Positions 9,307 to 16,607 of a stretch of 27,386 nucleotides of DNA are shown piece after piece (position 1 is the first letter of the stretch; each line of letters opens with the position of its first letter). This DNA comes from Pararhodospirillum photometricum DSM 122 (GTDB taxonomy: Bacteria; Pseudomonadota; Alphaproteobacteria; Rhodospirillales; Rhodospirillaceae): the NCBI RefSeq assembly GCF_000284415.1, contig NC_017059.1, positions 761,737 to 789,122 on the forward strand, in the 5' to 3' direction. A program made the translations under genes and the position numbers. The notes under the pieces are model-generated. The model worked only from the letters and a program-made list of their open reading frames with translations. It ran no database searches and was not told the origin of the DNA.

Positions 9307-9792
9307 ATGCAGTCTCGTATTACGGCTACCGTCAAGTGGTTCAACGCCACCAAGGGTTTTGGGTTCGTGCGCGTCAACGATGGCGAGCCCGACGCCTTCT
9401 TGCACATTTCCGTCCTCCAGCGGGCGGGCTACGATGAGCTTCCAGAGGGCGCGGTCATTGTCTGCGACCTCGGCCCTGGACAAAAGGGCATGCAAGTGAC
9501 CCAGATTCATCAGGTCGAGGGCGCCGGCGCGGGTGGCGGCCTGAGTCGGGGCAGCGATCGGGGAGGCTACGGGGCCGAGGGGGATCGCGAGATCATCGGC
9601 GTCGTCAAGTTCTTCAGCGCGGACAAGGGCTTCGGCTTCGTTGTGCCTGAAAGCGGCGGCAAGGACGTTTATGTGGGGTCGCGCACGCTCCAAGATTGCG
9701 GTCTGGATGTCCTGGAACAGGGCCAGCGGGTGCGCATGACCATCCGCCAAGGCAAGAAAGGTCCCATGGTCGGCAACATTTCCTTGCTGTAA
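9307..9792 (+). CDS. Double cold-shock-domain protein
   Basis: A 161-aa protein with two CspA-type OB-fold domains that bind single-stranded RNA or DNA. Domain 1 (about residues 3-68) has [13 protein letters not shown] with RNP1 KGFGFV (16-21) and RNP2-like AFLHIS (30-35). Domain 2 (about 95-161) has [13 protein letters not shown] (RNP1 at 106-111), but its RNP2 is DVYVGSR (119-125), lacking the usual Phe-His. A Gly-rich linker (71-92) joins them. Two-domain cold-shock proteins are common in alphaproteobacteria. The start ATG at 9307 precedes a full first domain; only a weak GGGG lies upstream. The gene stands alone after glpK, and about 190 bases precede it. Confidence 0.9.
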   Translation: MQSRITATVKWFNATKGFGFVRVNDGEPDAFLHISVLQRAGYDELPEGAVIVCDLGPGQKGMQVTQIHQVEGAGAGGGLSRGSDRGGYGAEGDREIIGVVKFFSADKGFGFVVPESGGKDVYVGSRTLQDCGLDVLEQGQRVRMTIRQGKKGPMVGNISLL

Positions 9793-9813
9793 GGCGCGGC
9801 GGCGGACACCCTC

Positions 9814-9907
9814 GACCGACGATCCGGCTCGGTCTTGCCGGCACGGTCTTGTCGGTCGCGGAACGCGGTCAAGGCGTTCGTCCGCCTGCCCGAAGGACGC
9901 CTTGACC
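9814..9907 (+). other. Strongly structured intergenic segment after the cold-shock gene
   Basis: Two inverted repeats follow one another between the cold-shock gene and the AsnC-type gene. GACCGAC (9814-9820) pairs with GTCGGTC (9851-9857). GGTCAAGGCGT (9867-9877) pairs perfectly with ACGCCTTGACC (9897-9907), and the loop can form an inner CGTCC/GGACG stem. No U-run follows, so this may be a Rho-independent-like terminator of weak type, an mRNA stabiliser or a leader structure of the next gene. Confidence 0.45.
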
Positions 9908-10008
9908 CGCATCGGCGCGCCCCCTGTTTCGGGGACGCCTCACGACAACGCTCCCCCGGCAGACCCTTTTCCGGTCGCCGGGCCGGGCCCGAGCGAGAGA
10001 AGACCGCC

Positions 10009-10251
10009 ATGCAAAAAATTTACGTCATGATCAAATGCGACCGAGGTCGCGCCTACGATGTCGCCGCCGATATGGTGGAAGACATTGAGGAAGTGTCCGA
10101 GGTAGACAGTATTTCCGGCCAATATGACCTGATGGCGAAGTTTTACCTCCCGCCTGGGACTGACATTGGCCGTTTTGTCACCGAAAAAGTTCAGACCGTT
10201 CCAGGCATCACCGACACCTTCACCCTGGTGGCCTTTAACGCCTTTACCTAG
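10009..10251 (+). CDS. Stand-alone Lrp/AsnC effector-binding (RAM) domain protein
   Basis: An 80-aa protein consisting only of the alpha/beta effector-binding and oligomerisation domain of the Lrp/AsnC family, without a DNA-binding helix-turn-helix. The pattern YVMIKCDRGRAYDVAADMV, then SISGQYDLMAKFYLP and VPGITDTFTLVAF, fits the beta-alpha-beta-beta-alpha-beta fold that binds amino acids at oligomer interfaces. The ATG at 10009 is preceded by GAGAGAAG; an earlier in-frame start would add Arg-rich non-conserved residues. Such proteins may modulate full-length Lrp members or act as amino-acid sensors; the ligand cannot be told from the sequence. A hairpin begins at its stop codon. Confidence 0.88.
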   Translation: MQKIYVMIKCDRGRAYDVAADMVEDIEEVSEVDSISGQYDLMAKFYLPPGTDIGRFVTEKVQTVPGITDTFTLVAFNAFT

Positions 10252-10292
10252 AGCGAGTTCCAAAAAAGGAAAACCTCTTTTCGGATCCGCTC
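10251..10292 (+). terminator. Imperfect hairpin overlapping the AsnC-type gene stop
   Basis: GAGCG...AAAAAAGG (10251-10269) and CCTCTTTT...CGCTC (10274-10292) form about 19-base arms around an AAAA loop. There are 13 or so Watson-Crick pairs plus wobbles. CTAGAGCG stands at the left edge and recurs near 10311-10318. The layout resembles palindromic intergenic repeats of alphaproteobacteria as well as a terminator; I cannot tell which. Confidence 0.5.
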
Positions 10293-10385
10293 GCGTGCAA
10301 CAGCAAAGATCTAGAGCGCCGTGACAGGACCCGATCGAACGCAGGGCGCTCTCGAAGACCGGCGGGGAACGCGGGCCAGAAGGCA

Positions 10386-10417
10386 GGCCCCGGGGATGGC
10401 ACCCATCCCCGGAGGCC
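10386..10417 (-). terminator. Hairpin downstream of carD
   Basis: CCGGGGATGG (10390-10399) and CCATCCCCGG (10403-10412) form a perfect 10-bp stem around CAC. It is extended by GGCC/GGCC with one bulged base. It lies 9 bases beyond the carD stop. The following minus-strand bases are only modestly T-rich (TGCCTTCT), so termination efficiency is unclear. Confidence 0.55.
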
Positions 10418-10425
10418 GGGCGGGG

Positions 10426-10923
10426 TCAGGCAGCGTTGAGCAGTTTTTCAAGCTTCTGGGCGGCTTGGTTGGCGTCGATCTCCTCGATCGCGGCCAACTC
10501 ACAGGTCAGGCGCTCCAGGGCCAACTCGTAGATCTGACGTTCGGAATAGGACTGTTCAGGCTGGGTGGCACTGCGGTACAAATCGCGGACCACTTCGGCG
10601 ATCGAGACGGGGTCGCCCGAGTTGATCTTGGCCTCGTACTCCTGGGCGCGACGGCTCCACATCGTGCGCTTGACTCGGGCCTTGCCGCGCAACGTCACCA
10701 GGGCGCTTTCCATCGTCTTGCGCGTCGAGAGACGGCGCAGTCCGGACTCCCGGACCTTGGTCATGGGAATGCGCAGCTTCATGCGGTCCCGGTCAAAAGC
10801 GATGACCAGCAGGTCCAGGGAGTGCCCTCCGATGGTCTGATGTTCGATCGCCAGAACCTGCCCAACGCCATGCGCCGGGTAAACCACAAAGTCGCCGGGT
10901 GCGTACTGACAAGAGTTGGTCAT
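10426..10923 (-). CDS. carD: CarD-family RNA polymerase-binding regulator
   Basis: Transcription regulator of 165 aa that binds the RNA polymerase beta subunit and stabilises open complexes. The N-terminal Tudor-like CarD/CdnL domain is shown by YAPGDFVVYPAHGVGQVLAIE and LRIPMTKVRESGLRRLS. The C-terminal helical DNA-interacting domain has MWSRRAQEYEAKINSGDPVSIAEVVRDLYR and YSERQIYELALERL. The ATG at 10923 has GGAGAG 10 bases upstream. An upstream in-frame ATG at 10941 overlaps that ribosome binding site and would add only six residues. It sits near fdxA, hslR and the helicase, an order I recall from other alphaproteobacteria. Over 500 bases of non-coding DNA precede it. Confidence 0.93.
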   Translation of the reverse strand: MTNSCQYAPGDFVVYPAHGVGQVLAIEHQTIGGHSLDLLVIAFDRDRMKLRIPMTKVRESGLRRLSTRKTMESALVTLRGKARVKRTMWSRRAQEYEAKINSGDPVSIAEVVRDLYRSATQPEQSYSERQIYELALERLTCELAAIEEIDANQAAQKLEKLLNAA

Positions 10924-11449
10924 GTTGTTCTTTCTCTCCATTCAAGAGCCGACACCCGCCCCTTTACGACTCCGCCCGACGCTCTCTATCGCCGGGTGAA
11001 GGCCTGTTGTCGTCAGGGGGGGGAAATGAGACTCTCCACAAGATCCGCATGCCTTGCTGCAACGCCGGGTCACAGGCCGGCTCGCCACCCTTTGCGATCC
11101 AGCCTCGACGAAATACCATTCCACGCGCCGTCCCTCCGGGGCACGGACGCTTCAATCAGAGGCACTCAGGCAGGAGAGAACCGGATCTCCCGGATCCCCT
11201 CCCCTTTGCCCTTCGCAGGCAGTCCCGGAAGCCCGGGGATTGGCGGAGACGATCACGGGAACGCCCCCTTTTCCCTGTCAGCGCATCGGCGCCACAGGTC
11301 TGGTCCGCCGCGACTTGCGCAGCGGACTGTGACTTGTATCACAAGAGACCCCGAAATGACAGATCAAAGTCGCGAAACGGTCATTAAGCCCCCTTGACCA
11401 AACACGTGATAGGGGCATTAGCGCCTTTCGCCGAGGGAATACCAAGACT
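10924..11449. other. Long gap between fdxA and carD
   Basis: No reading frame here has a convincing start and protein-like composition. It holds a perfect CRP-type palindrome at 11328-11343 and a weak TTGACC (11394-11399) with a poor -10 match 17 bases on. It probably carries the carD promoter and leader. Confidence 0.5.
11328..11343. promoter_or_regulatory. CRP/FNR-superfamily-type operator
   Basis: TGTGACTTGTATCACA matches TGTGA-N6-TCACA exactly, the classic CRP consensus half-sites. It also contains CTTGT-ATC-ACAAG, a second nested dyad. It lies about 107 bases beyond the fdxA stop and about 405 bases upstream of the carD start. No other gene is in reach, so carD or an unseen small RNA would be the target. 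Binding is inferred only from the consensus. Confidence 0.5.
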
Positions 11450-11788
11450 TTAGACGGTACCTTCCCCGGGCTTTTCACTGAACAGACGGGCTTTATCAGG
11501 CTTGCCGTTCCAGAGACTGGCCTCTTCCGGGACCGTTCCCTTCCGGGAGATGTTGGGCCACAGGTCCGCATACTTGCGGTTAATCTCGCGCCAGGGCGCG
11601 GCGGCCTCCTCCGAGTCGGGCATGATGGCCTCGGCCGGGCACTCGGGCTCGCACACCCCGCAGTCAATGCACTCATCGGGATTGATGACGAGAAAATTCT
11701 CTCCCTCGTAGAAGCAGTCCACGGGGCACACGTCCACACAATCCTGATATTTGCACTTGATGCAATTCTCGGTCACCACATAGGCCAT
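11450..11788 (-). CDS. fdxA: FdxA-type seven-iron ferredoxin
   Basis: A 112-aa soluble electron carrier with one [3Fe-4S] and one [4Fe-4S] cluster. By comparison with Azotobacter FdI-type ferredoxins, Cys9, Cys17 and Cys50 would hold the 3Fe cluster, and Cys21, Cys40, Cys43 and Cys46 the 4Fe cluster. Cys12 and Cys25 are the extra cysteines typical of this type. The motif [13 protein letters not shown] is intact. The C-terminal extension (about residues 56-112), with [15 protein letters not shown], is characteristic of FdxA. AGGAGG lies 6 bases before the ATG. The electron partner is not known. Confidence 0.95.
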   Translation of the reverse strand: MAYVVTENCIKCKYQDCVDVCPVDCFYEGENFLVINPDECIDCGVCEPECPAEAIMPDSEEAAAPWREINRKYADLWPNISRKGTVPEEASLWNGKPDKARLFSEKPGEGTV

Positions 11789-11861
11789 GGACGTCCTCCT
11801 GATCAGGAAACGGGGAGACTCCCCGGGGTCATACCATCAGCACCCAAGGCGCGTCACCGGC

Positions 11862-12377
11862 TCAATGCTCGAGAACGCGCACCAAGGTCAGCATGGTCCC
11901 CACAACCACCCCGGCATTGATCAGCACCGCCGCCAAAACCAGCCCCACCACCCATTTCAGCAACTCGGCCTTGGTCTCGGCCACCTCGGTCCGTAGCGCG
12001 CCGATCTCCGCCGTCATCTCGGTTCGTAGCCCGGCGATCTCCGCCTTCATCTCGGCCCGCAGCTCGGCGATCTCCGCCTTCATCTCGGCCCGCAGCTCGG
12101 CGATCTCCGTCTTCACCTCGGCCCGCAGCTCGGCGATCTCTGTCTTCACCTCGGCCCGCAGTTCGGCCATGTCGCCTTTCAGTTCGGCGCGCAGGTCGGA
12201 GAGGCGGGCGTCGAGATAGGCACGCGAGACGAGGTCGGCGCCGTTGAGGGCGTCCACAAACGCCTCGGCGACCGCTTCGGCGGTGGCTTCCGCAGATTCA
12301 GGGGTAAAACCGGCGCGCTCGCGCAGATGCCGGGCGAGTTTCAAGGTGCCAAAGCCGGTGAGTTCATAGCGCGCCAT
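11862..12377 (-). CDS. Coiled-coil membrane protein with 11-residue repeats
   Basis: A 171-aa protein resembling small bacterial DUF1640/CCDC90-like coiled-coil proteins with a C-terminal anchor. The N-terminus (1-48: TLKLARHLRERAGFTPESAEATAEA) is the typical head region. Residues 71-136 are six consecutive 11-residue units (AELRAEVKTEI and variants), a hendecad coiled coil. A hydrophobic segment (about 142-167) forms one or a bent membrane helix. AGGAGG lies 8 bases before the ATG. It sits between fdxA and hslR. The family has been linked to membrane-associated oligomers; function here is unknown. Confidence 0.8.
   Translation of the reverse strand: MARYELTGFGTLKLARHLRERAGFTPESAEATAEAVAEAFVDALNGADLVSRAYLDARLSDLRAELKGDMAELRAEVKTEIAELRAEVKTEIAELRAEMKAEIAELRAEMKAEIAGLRTEMTAEIGALRTEVAETKAELLKWVVGLVLAAVLINAGVVVGTMLTLVRVLEH
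11970..12167 (-). repeat. Six tandem 33-bp units encoding hendecad repeats
   Basis: Each 33-bp unit encodes one 11-residue coiled-coil repeat (residues 71-136). Units 1 and 2 are identical in protein (AELRAEVKTEI), as are units 3 and 4 (AELRAEMKAEI); units 5 and 6 have diverged. Near-identical DNA suggests recent unit duplication, and the copy number may vary between strains. Confidence 0.85.
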
Positions 12378-12427
12378 GACCGATCCTCCTGCGCTCCAGC
12401 ATGCCAGAAGCGCTTGGGAGCGGGAAG

Positions 12428-12528
12428 AAGGAAGGCTGGGGAGGCTTGCCTCCCCAACCCCCTCGATCCCTTCGATGCCAGGAACGGAGGGGCCTGGGGA
12501 GGCAAGCCTCCCCAGCCTTCCTTTTTTT
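12428..12528. terminator. Inverted pair of terminator elements between hslR and the coiled-coil gene
   Basis: Two hairpins, CTGGGGAGGC/GCCTCCCCAA (12436-12457) and CTGGGGAGGC/GCCTCCCCAG (12494-12515), lie head to head. The outer segments 12428-12456 and 12495-12523 are perfect 29-bp reverse complements of each other. T7 follows on the plus strand at 12522-12528. On the minus strand, which carries the genes, CCTTCCTTCTTCC follows the second hairpin. It probably terminates hslR transcription. Confidence 0.7.
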
Positions 12529-12926
12529 CAGTCCCAGGGCCCCTCGTCACGCAGACGATCCAGGGCCCGGCGATCCTTCTTGGTCGGACGCCCACTGCCC
12601 GGCAAACGCACCGCAGGCGCCTCCAACACCGGATCGACCAACCGCTGGGGCGGATCGGGCTCGTCGTACAAGGTCTGAGCCTCGGGTGCCGGCCCCCGGC
12701 GCACGCCCGGAGCCCGCACGACGACCCGGCGCCGAACGGAACCCAGCACCAGGGTCAACTCATCCCCCGGGCGCACCAAGGCCGCGGCCTTGAGCACCGT
12801 TTCCCCGTTGCGGCGGACGTGGCCGCTCCCGCACAACGCCTGCGCCAGGGTTCGCGTTTTGCAAAAGCGGGCGAACCACAGCCACTTGTCCAGTCGCTGG
12901 GCCTCGCCCGCCGCTGCGTCGCTCAT
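12528..12926 (-). CDS. hslR: S4-domain RNA-binding protein, Hsp15 type
   Basis: A 132-aa protein with an N-terminal S4 RNA-binding fold (RLDKWLWFARFCKTRTLAQALCGSGHVRRNGE, about residues 11-42). This is the hallmark of Hsp15, which in E. coli recycles stalled 50S subunits carrying nascent chains. The C-terminal tail is basic with PTKKDRRALDRL, also usual. Its start lies 9 bases after the helicase stop, with GAGG inside the helicase end, so the two are co-transcribed. A terminator pair follows its stop. Confidence 0.9.
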   Translation of the reverse strand: MSDAAAGEAQRLDKWLWFARFCKTRTLAQALCGSGHVRRNGETVLKAAALVRPGDELTLVLGSVRRRVVVRAPGVRRGPAPEAQTLYDEPDPPQRLVDPVLEAPAVRLPGSGRPTKKDRRALDRLRDEGPWD

Positions 12927-12935
12927 TCGCCGACC

Positions 12936-14018
12936 TCAGCGCTTGAACAGCGTGCCCAGGACGGCAAACGGGCTGTCGGGATCAATCGCCTGGGGCGCGC
13001 GTTCGGACGGCCCCGACCGCTTGGGTCCGCGTCCCTTGGCGGCGCGCTCCCCCTCACGATCCCGATCACGGTCGCGCTCTTTATCGCGAGGCGGACGGGC
13101 GCCTTCAGCGCGGCCCCGTCCTGGCCGCCGCCCCGCCTCGGTTTCGGGCGCTTCTGTGGCGTCTGCGCCCCGTCCGCGACCACGCCCTGGCCCGCGGGCC
13201 GGGCCTTGCGGCTTGCGGCGGCCGGGCCGCAGGAAGACGGCGCCTTCCTCCAGGCGAGCACGATAGCCCAAGGCCAGGAGCACGTGGGAGCCTTCCTCCA
13301 GACCAATGCCCAACTGGGGCAAAATCTCGGGCGGCAACCGCACCTCGCCGGGCCGGGGGTCGGGAATAACCCGGGGTTCACGCGCCGGACGCGCGGGGGA
13401 AGCGTCGCCCTCTTCGGAAACCTCATCGGCCTCGCCCGAGGGGGACACGGCCTCGTTGGCCTCGCCCGCAAGGGGGACGTCATCGTCGCAGCCCCCTTGC
13501 GTCAAGGCCGGCTCCGGCCCCTCCTGATCGGGCTCTTCCGGGGCGTGCCCTTCTGGATCGGCGTCCTCCGGGGTCTCGGTGCCAGACAGGGCGCCCGGGG
13601 GAGTCTCGTCTTCCAGGCCCGGCTCGGCCCCCTCAGGCTTGCGCAGGCCCTCGCGCACAAGGCGGCGAACATCGGCGGCGAAACGCTCCAGCATATCAAC
13701 GCGCAGCGCCTTGGCACCGATCACGCGATAGCCGATGGCCAAGTAAAAGGCGTGGGGCGCCCGCTTGTCGGCGGGGAAGGAGACCCGCCCATCGGTGGGC
13801 ACGTCGCCCCCCGAGCGGCCATGATGCAACCGCCAGAGCACCGCAAGCCAGCGCTGGGGTTCGGGCTTGAGCAGCTCGGGCATAAACAGACATTCGACGC
13901 CCAGCCGCACCCCGGCGCGGGCCAGGGCCTTGCGGTCGGCTTCCCCGAGGGCACGGACCTGCTGGTCAATCTGCTCGGCGCCGCCGGTGCGGGGCAAGGT
14001 GCCCAGATTTTCCGCCAC
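12936..14018 (-). CDS. SUV3-like helicase, 3' segment after frameshift
   Basis: Continuation of the helicase gene in a second frame, not an independent gene. The sequence GLAYQVAENLGTLPR runs across the frameshift, and no ribosome binding site precedes the ORF start at 14018. The segment holds the rest of the C-terminal helicase domain (GVECLFMPELLKPEPQRWLAVLW), an acidic Glu/Pro-rich linker and a second conserved patch (PDPRPGEVRLPPEILPQLGIGLEEGSHVLLALGY). It ends in a low-complexity basic tail (about residues 270-345, with DRDRDRE) closing with SPFAVLGTLFKR. Basic tails of this kind are usual in alphaproteobacterial members and probably aid RNA binding. Removing one G from the G5 run at 14033-14037 restores one gene of about 1,000 codons. 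Confidence 0.85.
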   Translation of the reverse strand: MAENLGTLPRTGGAEQIDQQVRALGEADRKALARAGVRLGVECLFMPELLKPEPQRWLAVLWRLHHGRSGGDVPTDGRVSFPADKRAPHAFYLAIGYRVIGAKALRVDMLERFAADVRRLVREGLRKPEGAEPGLEDETPPGALSGTETPEDADPEGHAPEEPDQEGPEPALTQGGCDDDVPLAGEANEAVSPSGEADEVSEEGDASPARPAREPRVIPDPRPGEVRLPPEILPQLGIGLEEGSHVLLALGYRARLEEGAVFLRPGRRKPQGPARGPGRGRGRGADATEAPETEAGRRPGRGRAEGARPPRDKERDRDRDREGERAAKGRGPKRSGPSERAPQAIDPDSPFAVLGTLFKR

Positions 14019-15930
14019 CTGATAGGCAAGTCCCCCGGGCCGGGCCTTGCAGGGGGGCGGTTTCCAGGTCCATCAAGGGCTTCAGGCGCAGTTGAAGCTG
14101 ACCATCGAGCCACACCTTAAGACGCAAGGTCACGGTGTCGAGTTGGCTCTCGTCGAGGAAGGGATTGCTGGGGCGGGTGACGCCCGGCCGCAGGGGGTGA
14201 GGGCCTTTTTCCAGACGGGCGACGGGATCGCCGCGCCACAGCACGCGACCCGAGGGGTCAAGGGAGAACGCCTCGTCCCCTTCGGCGGCCAGTCGGCCGA
14301 CCCGCTCGCTGATCTCGCGACGCAGCGCCTGGTGGGCGGCGTTGAGCAAGGCGCGGTCTCCCTCCCGTTCTCCGGTCGTTTCCGGATGAAAGGTCAACCC
14401 CACCAGCCGGCCCACGTCTTGGCCTTCCACTAGGACGCGGCCATCGTCGGCCGCCACTTCGGCTTCGAGCATTGCGCGTTCTCCCAAACGGCGCAGGAGG
14501 ATCGCGGTCCGTCGATCGACGAACCGCTGCGTGAGTCGGTCATGCAGGGCGTCCGACAGTCGGTCTTCGACCGAGCGTGTGACGCCTTGCCAATGCCCCG
14601 GGTCGGTCGTCCACCCGTTTTGATGGGACACGTAGGTCCACACCCGGATGGCGGCAATACGATCGACCAGGGCGTGAATATCCCCGTCCATCCGGTCCAC
14701 GCGCCGAACATGGCCCGCGACGAAGTCATCGGGGAGTTTTCCCGCCAATCCGACAAGATGGCGGTAGATCTGCCCCAGAAGCCGCACATGGGTTTGCGCG
14801 CGCAGCTTCCGAAAATCTGGGACCCGGCACACATCCCACAGGAGCGCGACCCGGTCAACGCCGCTGGCAGCGGCCTGGATATCAGCCTCGCGGGCCAGGG
14901 CTTCGAGCGCCTGCTGATCCTCGGCCTCTCGCACCCGCATCAACCCCTCTGCCGGCGGTGGTGCCGACAATGATGCCAGCAAAGCGCGCACGGAGCGAAA
15001 GTCAAGCGCTGAATTGCGCCAGAAGATCTGTTTAAGGGCCGGAAACTCATGGGCCTCGACGCGGGCAATCACATCCTCGGACAAGGGCGGGGCATCGGCG
15101 GTGGTGCCGAAGGTTCCGTCGTTGTGATGACGCCCGGCCCGCCCGGCAATTTGGGCCACCTCCTGCGGGGCCAAGCGACGCATCCAGGTGCCATCGAACT
15201 TTTCCAGGGCGGCGAAGGCCACATGGTCGATGTCCATGTTCAGCCCCATGCCGATGGCGTCGGTCGCCACGAGATAATCCACCTCGCCCGACTGGTACAT
15301 TTCCACCTGAGCGTTGCGGGTGCGCGGGCTCAACGCGCCCATGACCACGGCGGCGCCGCCGCGCTGACGCCGGACCATCTCGCCCAGGGCATAGACATCG
15401 TCGGCGGAAAAGGCCACCACCGCCGAACGGCGGGGCAGACGCTGCAAGCGAAGGTGACCGGAACACGTTAACCGAGAATAGCGCGGCCGGGTATCAAACA
15501 GACAGCCCGGCACCAACCGCCGGATCAGGGGTGCCATGGTCTCGGCCCCCAAAAACATGGTCTCGACGCGGCCGCGCGCATGCAGCAAGCGATCGGTGAA
15601 TACATGCCCGCGATCGGGATCCCCGCAGAGCTGGATCTCGTCGATGGCCAGGAACTCCACCCGTCGGTCCAGGGGCATGCTCTCGACCGTGCACAGGGTG
15701 TAGAGCGGCCGGGGGGGAAGAATTTTTTCTTCGCCCGTGATCAGAGCCACCCGAGAAGCCCCCACGCGCCGCACGGCCTTGTCGTAGTTTTCGCGCGCCA
15801 GCAGGCGCAACGGAAACCCGATCATTCCCGAGGCATGGCCGAGCATCCGCTCCATGGCCAAGTGGGTCTTGCCGGTGTTGGTGGGGCCGAGAACGGCCGT
15901 GATGCGGGCCGGTGTGTCTGGGTCCGTCAT
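13966..15930 (-). CDS. SUV3-like DEAD/H-type RNA helicase, 5' segment
   Basis: ATP-dependent RNA helicase of the mitochondrial SUV3-like group found in alphaproteobacteria. From the ATG at 15930: Walker A GPTNTGKT (15-22), motif II DEIQ (97-100), the helicase C-domain with VATDAIGMGLNMDIDHV and motif VI QIAGRAGR, and then the SUV3 C-terminal region. After LQGPARG the frame runs into TCLSGGG and stops at 13966, while homology continues in the +1 frame. An extra base in the C5 run at 14033-14037 (plus strand) explains it. A TTG start at 15969 is possible, but the ATG begins the conserved part. Its neighbours hslR and hpf suggest a role in RNA or ribosome maintenance. Confidence 0.9.
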   Translation of the reverse strand: MTDPDTPARITAVLGPTNTGKTHLAMERMLGHASGMIGFPLRLLARENYDKAVRRVGASRVALITGEEKILPPRPLYTLCTVESMPLDRRVEFLAIDEIQLCGDPDRGHVFTDRLLHARGRVETMFLGAETMAPLIRRLVPGCLFDTRPRYSRLTCSGHLRLQRLPRRSAVVAFSADDVYALGEMVRRQRGGAAVVMGALSPRTRNAQVEMYQSGEVDYLVATDAIGMGLNMDIDHVAFAALEKFDGTWMRRLAPQEVAQIAGRAGRHHNDGTFGTTADAPPLSEDVIARVEAHEFPALKQIFWRNSALDFRSVRALLASLSAPPPAEGLMRVREAEDQQALEALAREADIQAAASGVDRVALLWDVCRVPDFRKLRAQTHVRLLGQIYRHLVGLAGKLPDDFVAGHVRRVDRMDGDIHALVDRIAAIRVWTYVSHQNGWTTDPGHWQGVTRSVEDRLSDALHDRLTQRFVDRRTAILLRRLGERAMLEAEVAADDGRVLVEGQDVGRLVGLTFHPETTGEREGDRALLNAAHQALRREISERVGRLAAEGDEAFSLDPSGRVLWRGDPVARLEKGPHPLRPGVTRPSNPFLDESQLDTVTLRLKVWLDGQLQLRLKPLMDLETAPLQGPARGTCLSGGGKSGHLAPHRRRRAD

Positions 15931-16001
15931 GACAGACACACCGTTACGTGGGGGCGCTCGAAAAAGCAAGCCCGAACGCCACCCCCCCGCCGGGAAAGCG
16001 T

Positions 16002-16388
16002 TTACTCGGCGATCACCTTCTGATCGACGGACTTCAGTTCGGTCTTGCGTCGGTCGGCAAGATCGCGCAACTGGCGCTCCATGGAATCGAAGGCATCGCG
16101 CAGGGCGACACCGATATCTTCGTGAGCCTTCAGCTCATCGCTCTCCTTCCCGCGATCGCTGCGCGCCACCAGGTCCTCGCCGGGGACGGCAACGAACACA
16201 CTGATCAGGAACGGCTCTCCCCGCTTGTGAACGTGAGACGTGTTCTTGTGGTGAAGTTCCACAACGACGCGAGACGACGTGATGTTCTTGTGGAACTGCT
16301 CCAGCTTGGCAAGCTTTTCACGAATCCGCTCTTCGACGGCGTCGGAGTGGTCGATTCCGTGAAAGACGATCTGGGCGGGACTCTGCAT
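16002..16388 (-). CDS. hpf: HPF/RaiA-family ribosome hibernation factor
   Basis: A 128-aa ribosome-associated protein of the HPF/YfiA (RaiA) family, which binds the 30S decoding region and inactivates ribosomes under stress. The beta-alpha-beta-beta-beta-alpha fold is evident: IVFHGIDHSDAVEERIREKLAKLEQF, then VVVELHHKN, LISVFVAVPGEDLVA and AHEDIGVALRDAFDSMERQL. It lacks the C-terminal dimerisation domain of long HPF. The start at 16388 is favoured by AGGGAGAG 6 bases upstream; an upstream in-frame ATG would add ten residues without support. It is divergent from htpG, with about 220 bases between their starts. rpoN, a common neighbour, is not here. Confidence 0.85.
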   Translation of the reverse strand: MQSPAQIVFHGIDHSDAVEERIREKLAKLEQFHKNITSSRVVVELHHKNTSHVHKRGEPFLISVFVAVPGEDLVARSDRGKESDELKAHEDIGVALRDAFDSMERQLRDLADRRKTELKSVDQKVIAE

Positions 16389-16517
16389 GGAGCTCTCCCT
16401 GAGAGAGGTCAACAACAACGGACCCCTTCAGCCAAGACCCTTTTGTGACGCGGGTCAAGCCCTTCGGCGAAACTATTCACTGATTTCAGGGCGTGGGACG
16501 CCCAGATGCACCAGCGG

Positions 16518-16546
16518 CTTGCGCGTCAGGCGCGCTCCCCTCATAT
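16518..16546 (+). promoter_or_regulatory. Possible heat-shock (sigma-32-like) promoter of htpG
   Basis: CTTGCG at 16518-16523 and CCCCTCATAT at 16537-16546 resemble the RpoH promoter elements CTTGAA and CCCCATNT with a short spacer. They lie about 60 bases before the htpG start. The match is imperfect (two extra bases in the -10 block), so this is tentative. Confidence 0.35.
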
Positions 16547-16607
16547 GAAGGCCCGCACAGGGCTCACGGCCCTTAGGATCACCCTCAACCAGAAGAGTGT
16601 CCCGGTC

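Noticed and set aside
10899..11387. Open frames in the fdxA-carD gap
   Set aside because: No ribosome binding site and composition typical of random GC-rich frames; left as intergenic.
11394..11422. TTGACC with ATTAGC 17 bases on as a plus-strand promoter
   Set aside because: The -10 match is poor and no plus-strand gene follows.
11970..12167. The 33-bp repeats as a CRISPR-like array
   Set aside because: The units are contiguous, without spacers, and in frame within a coding sequence for a coiled coil.
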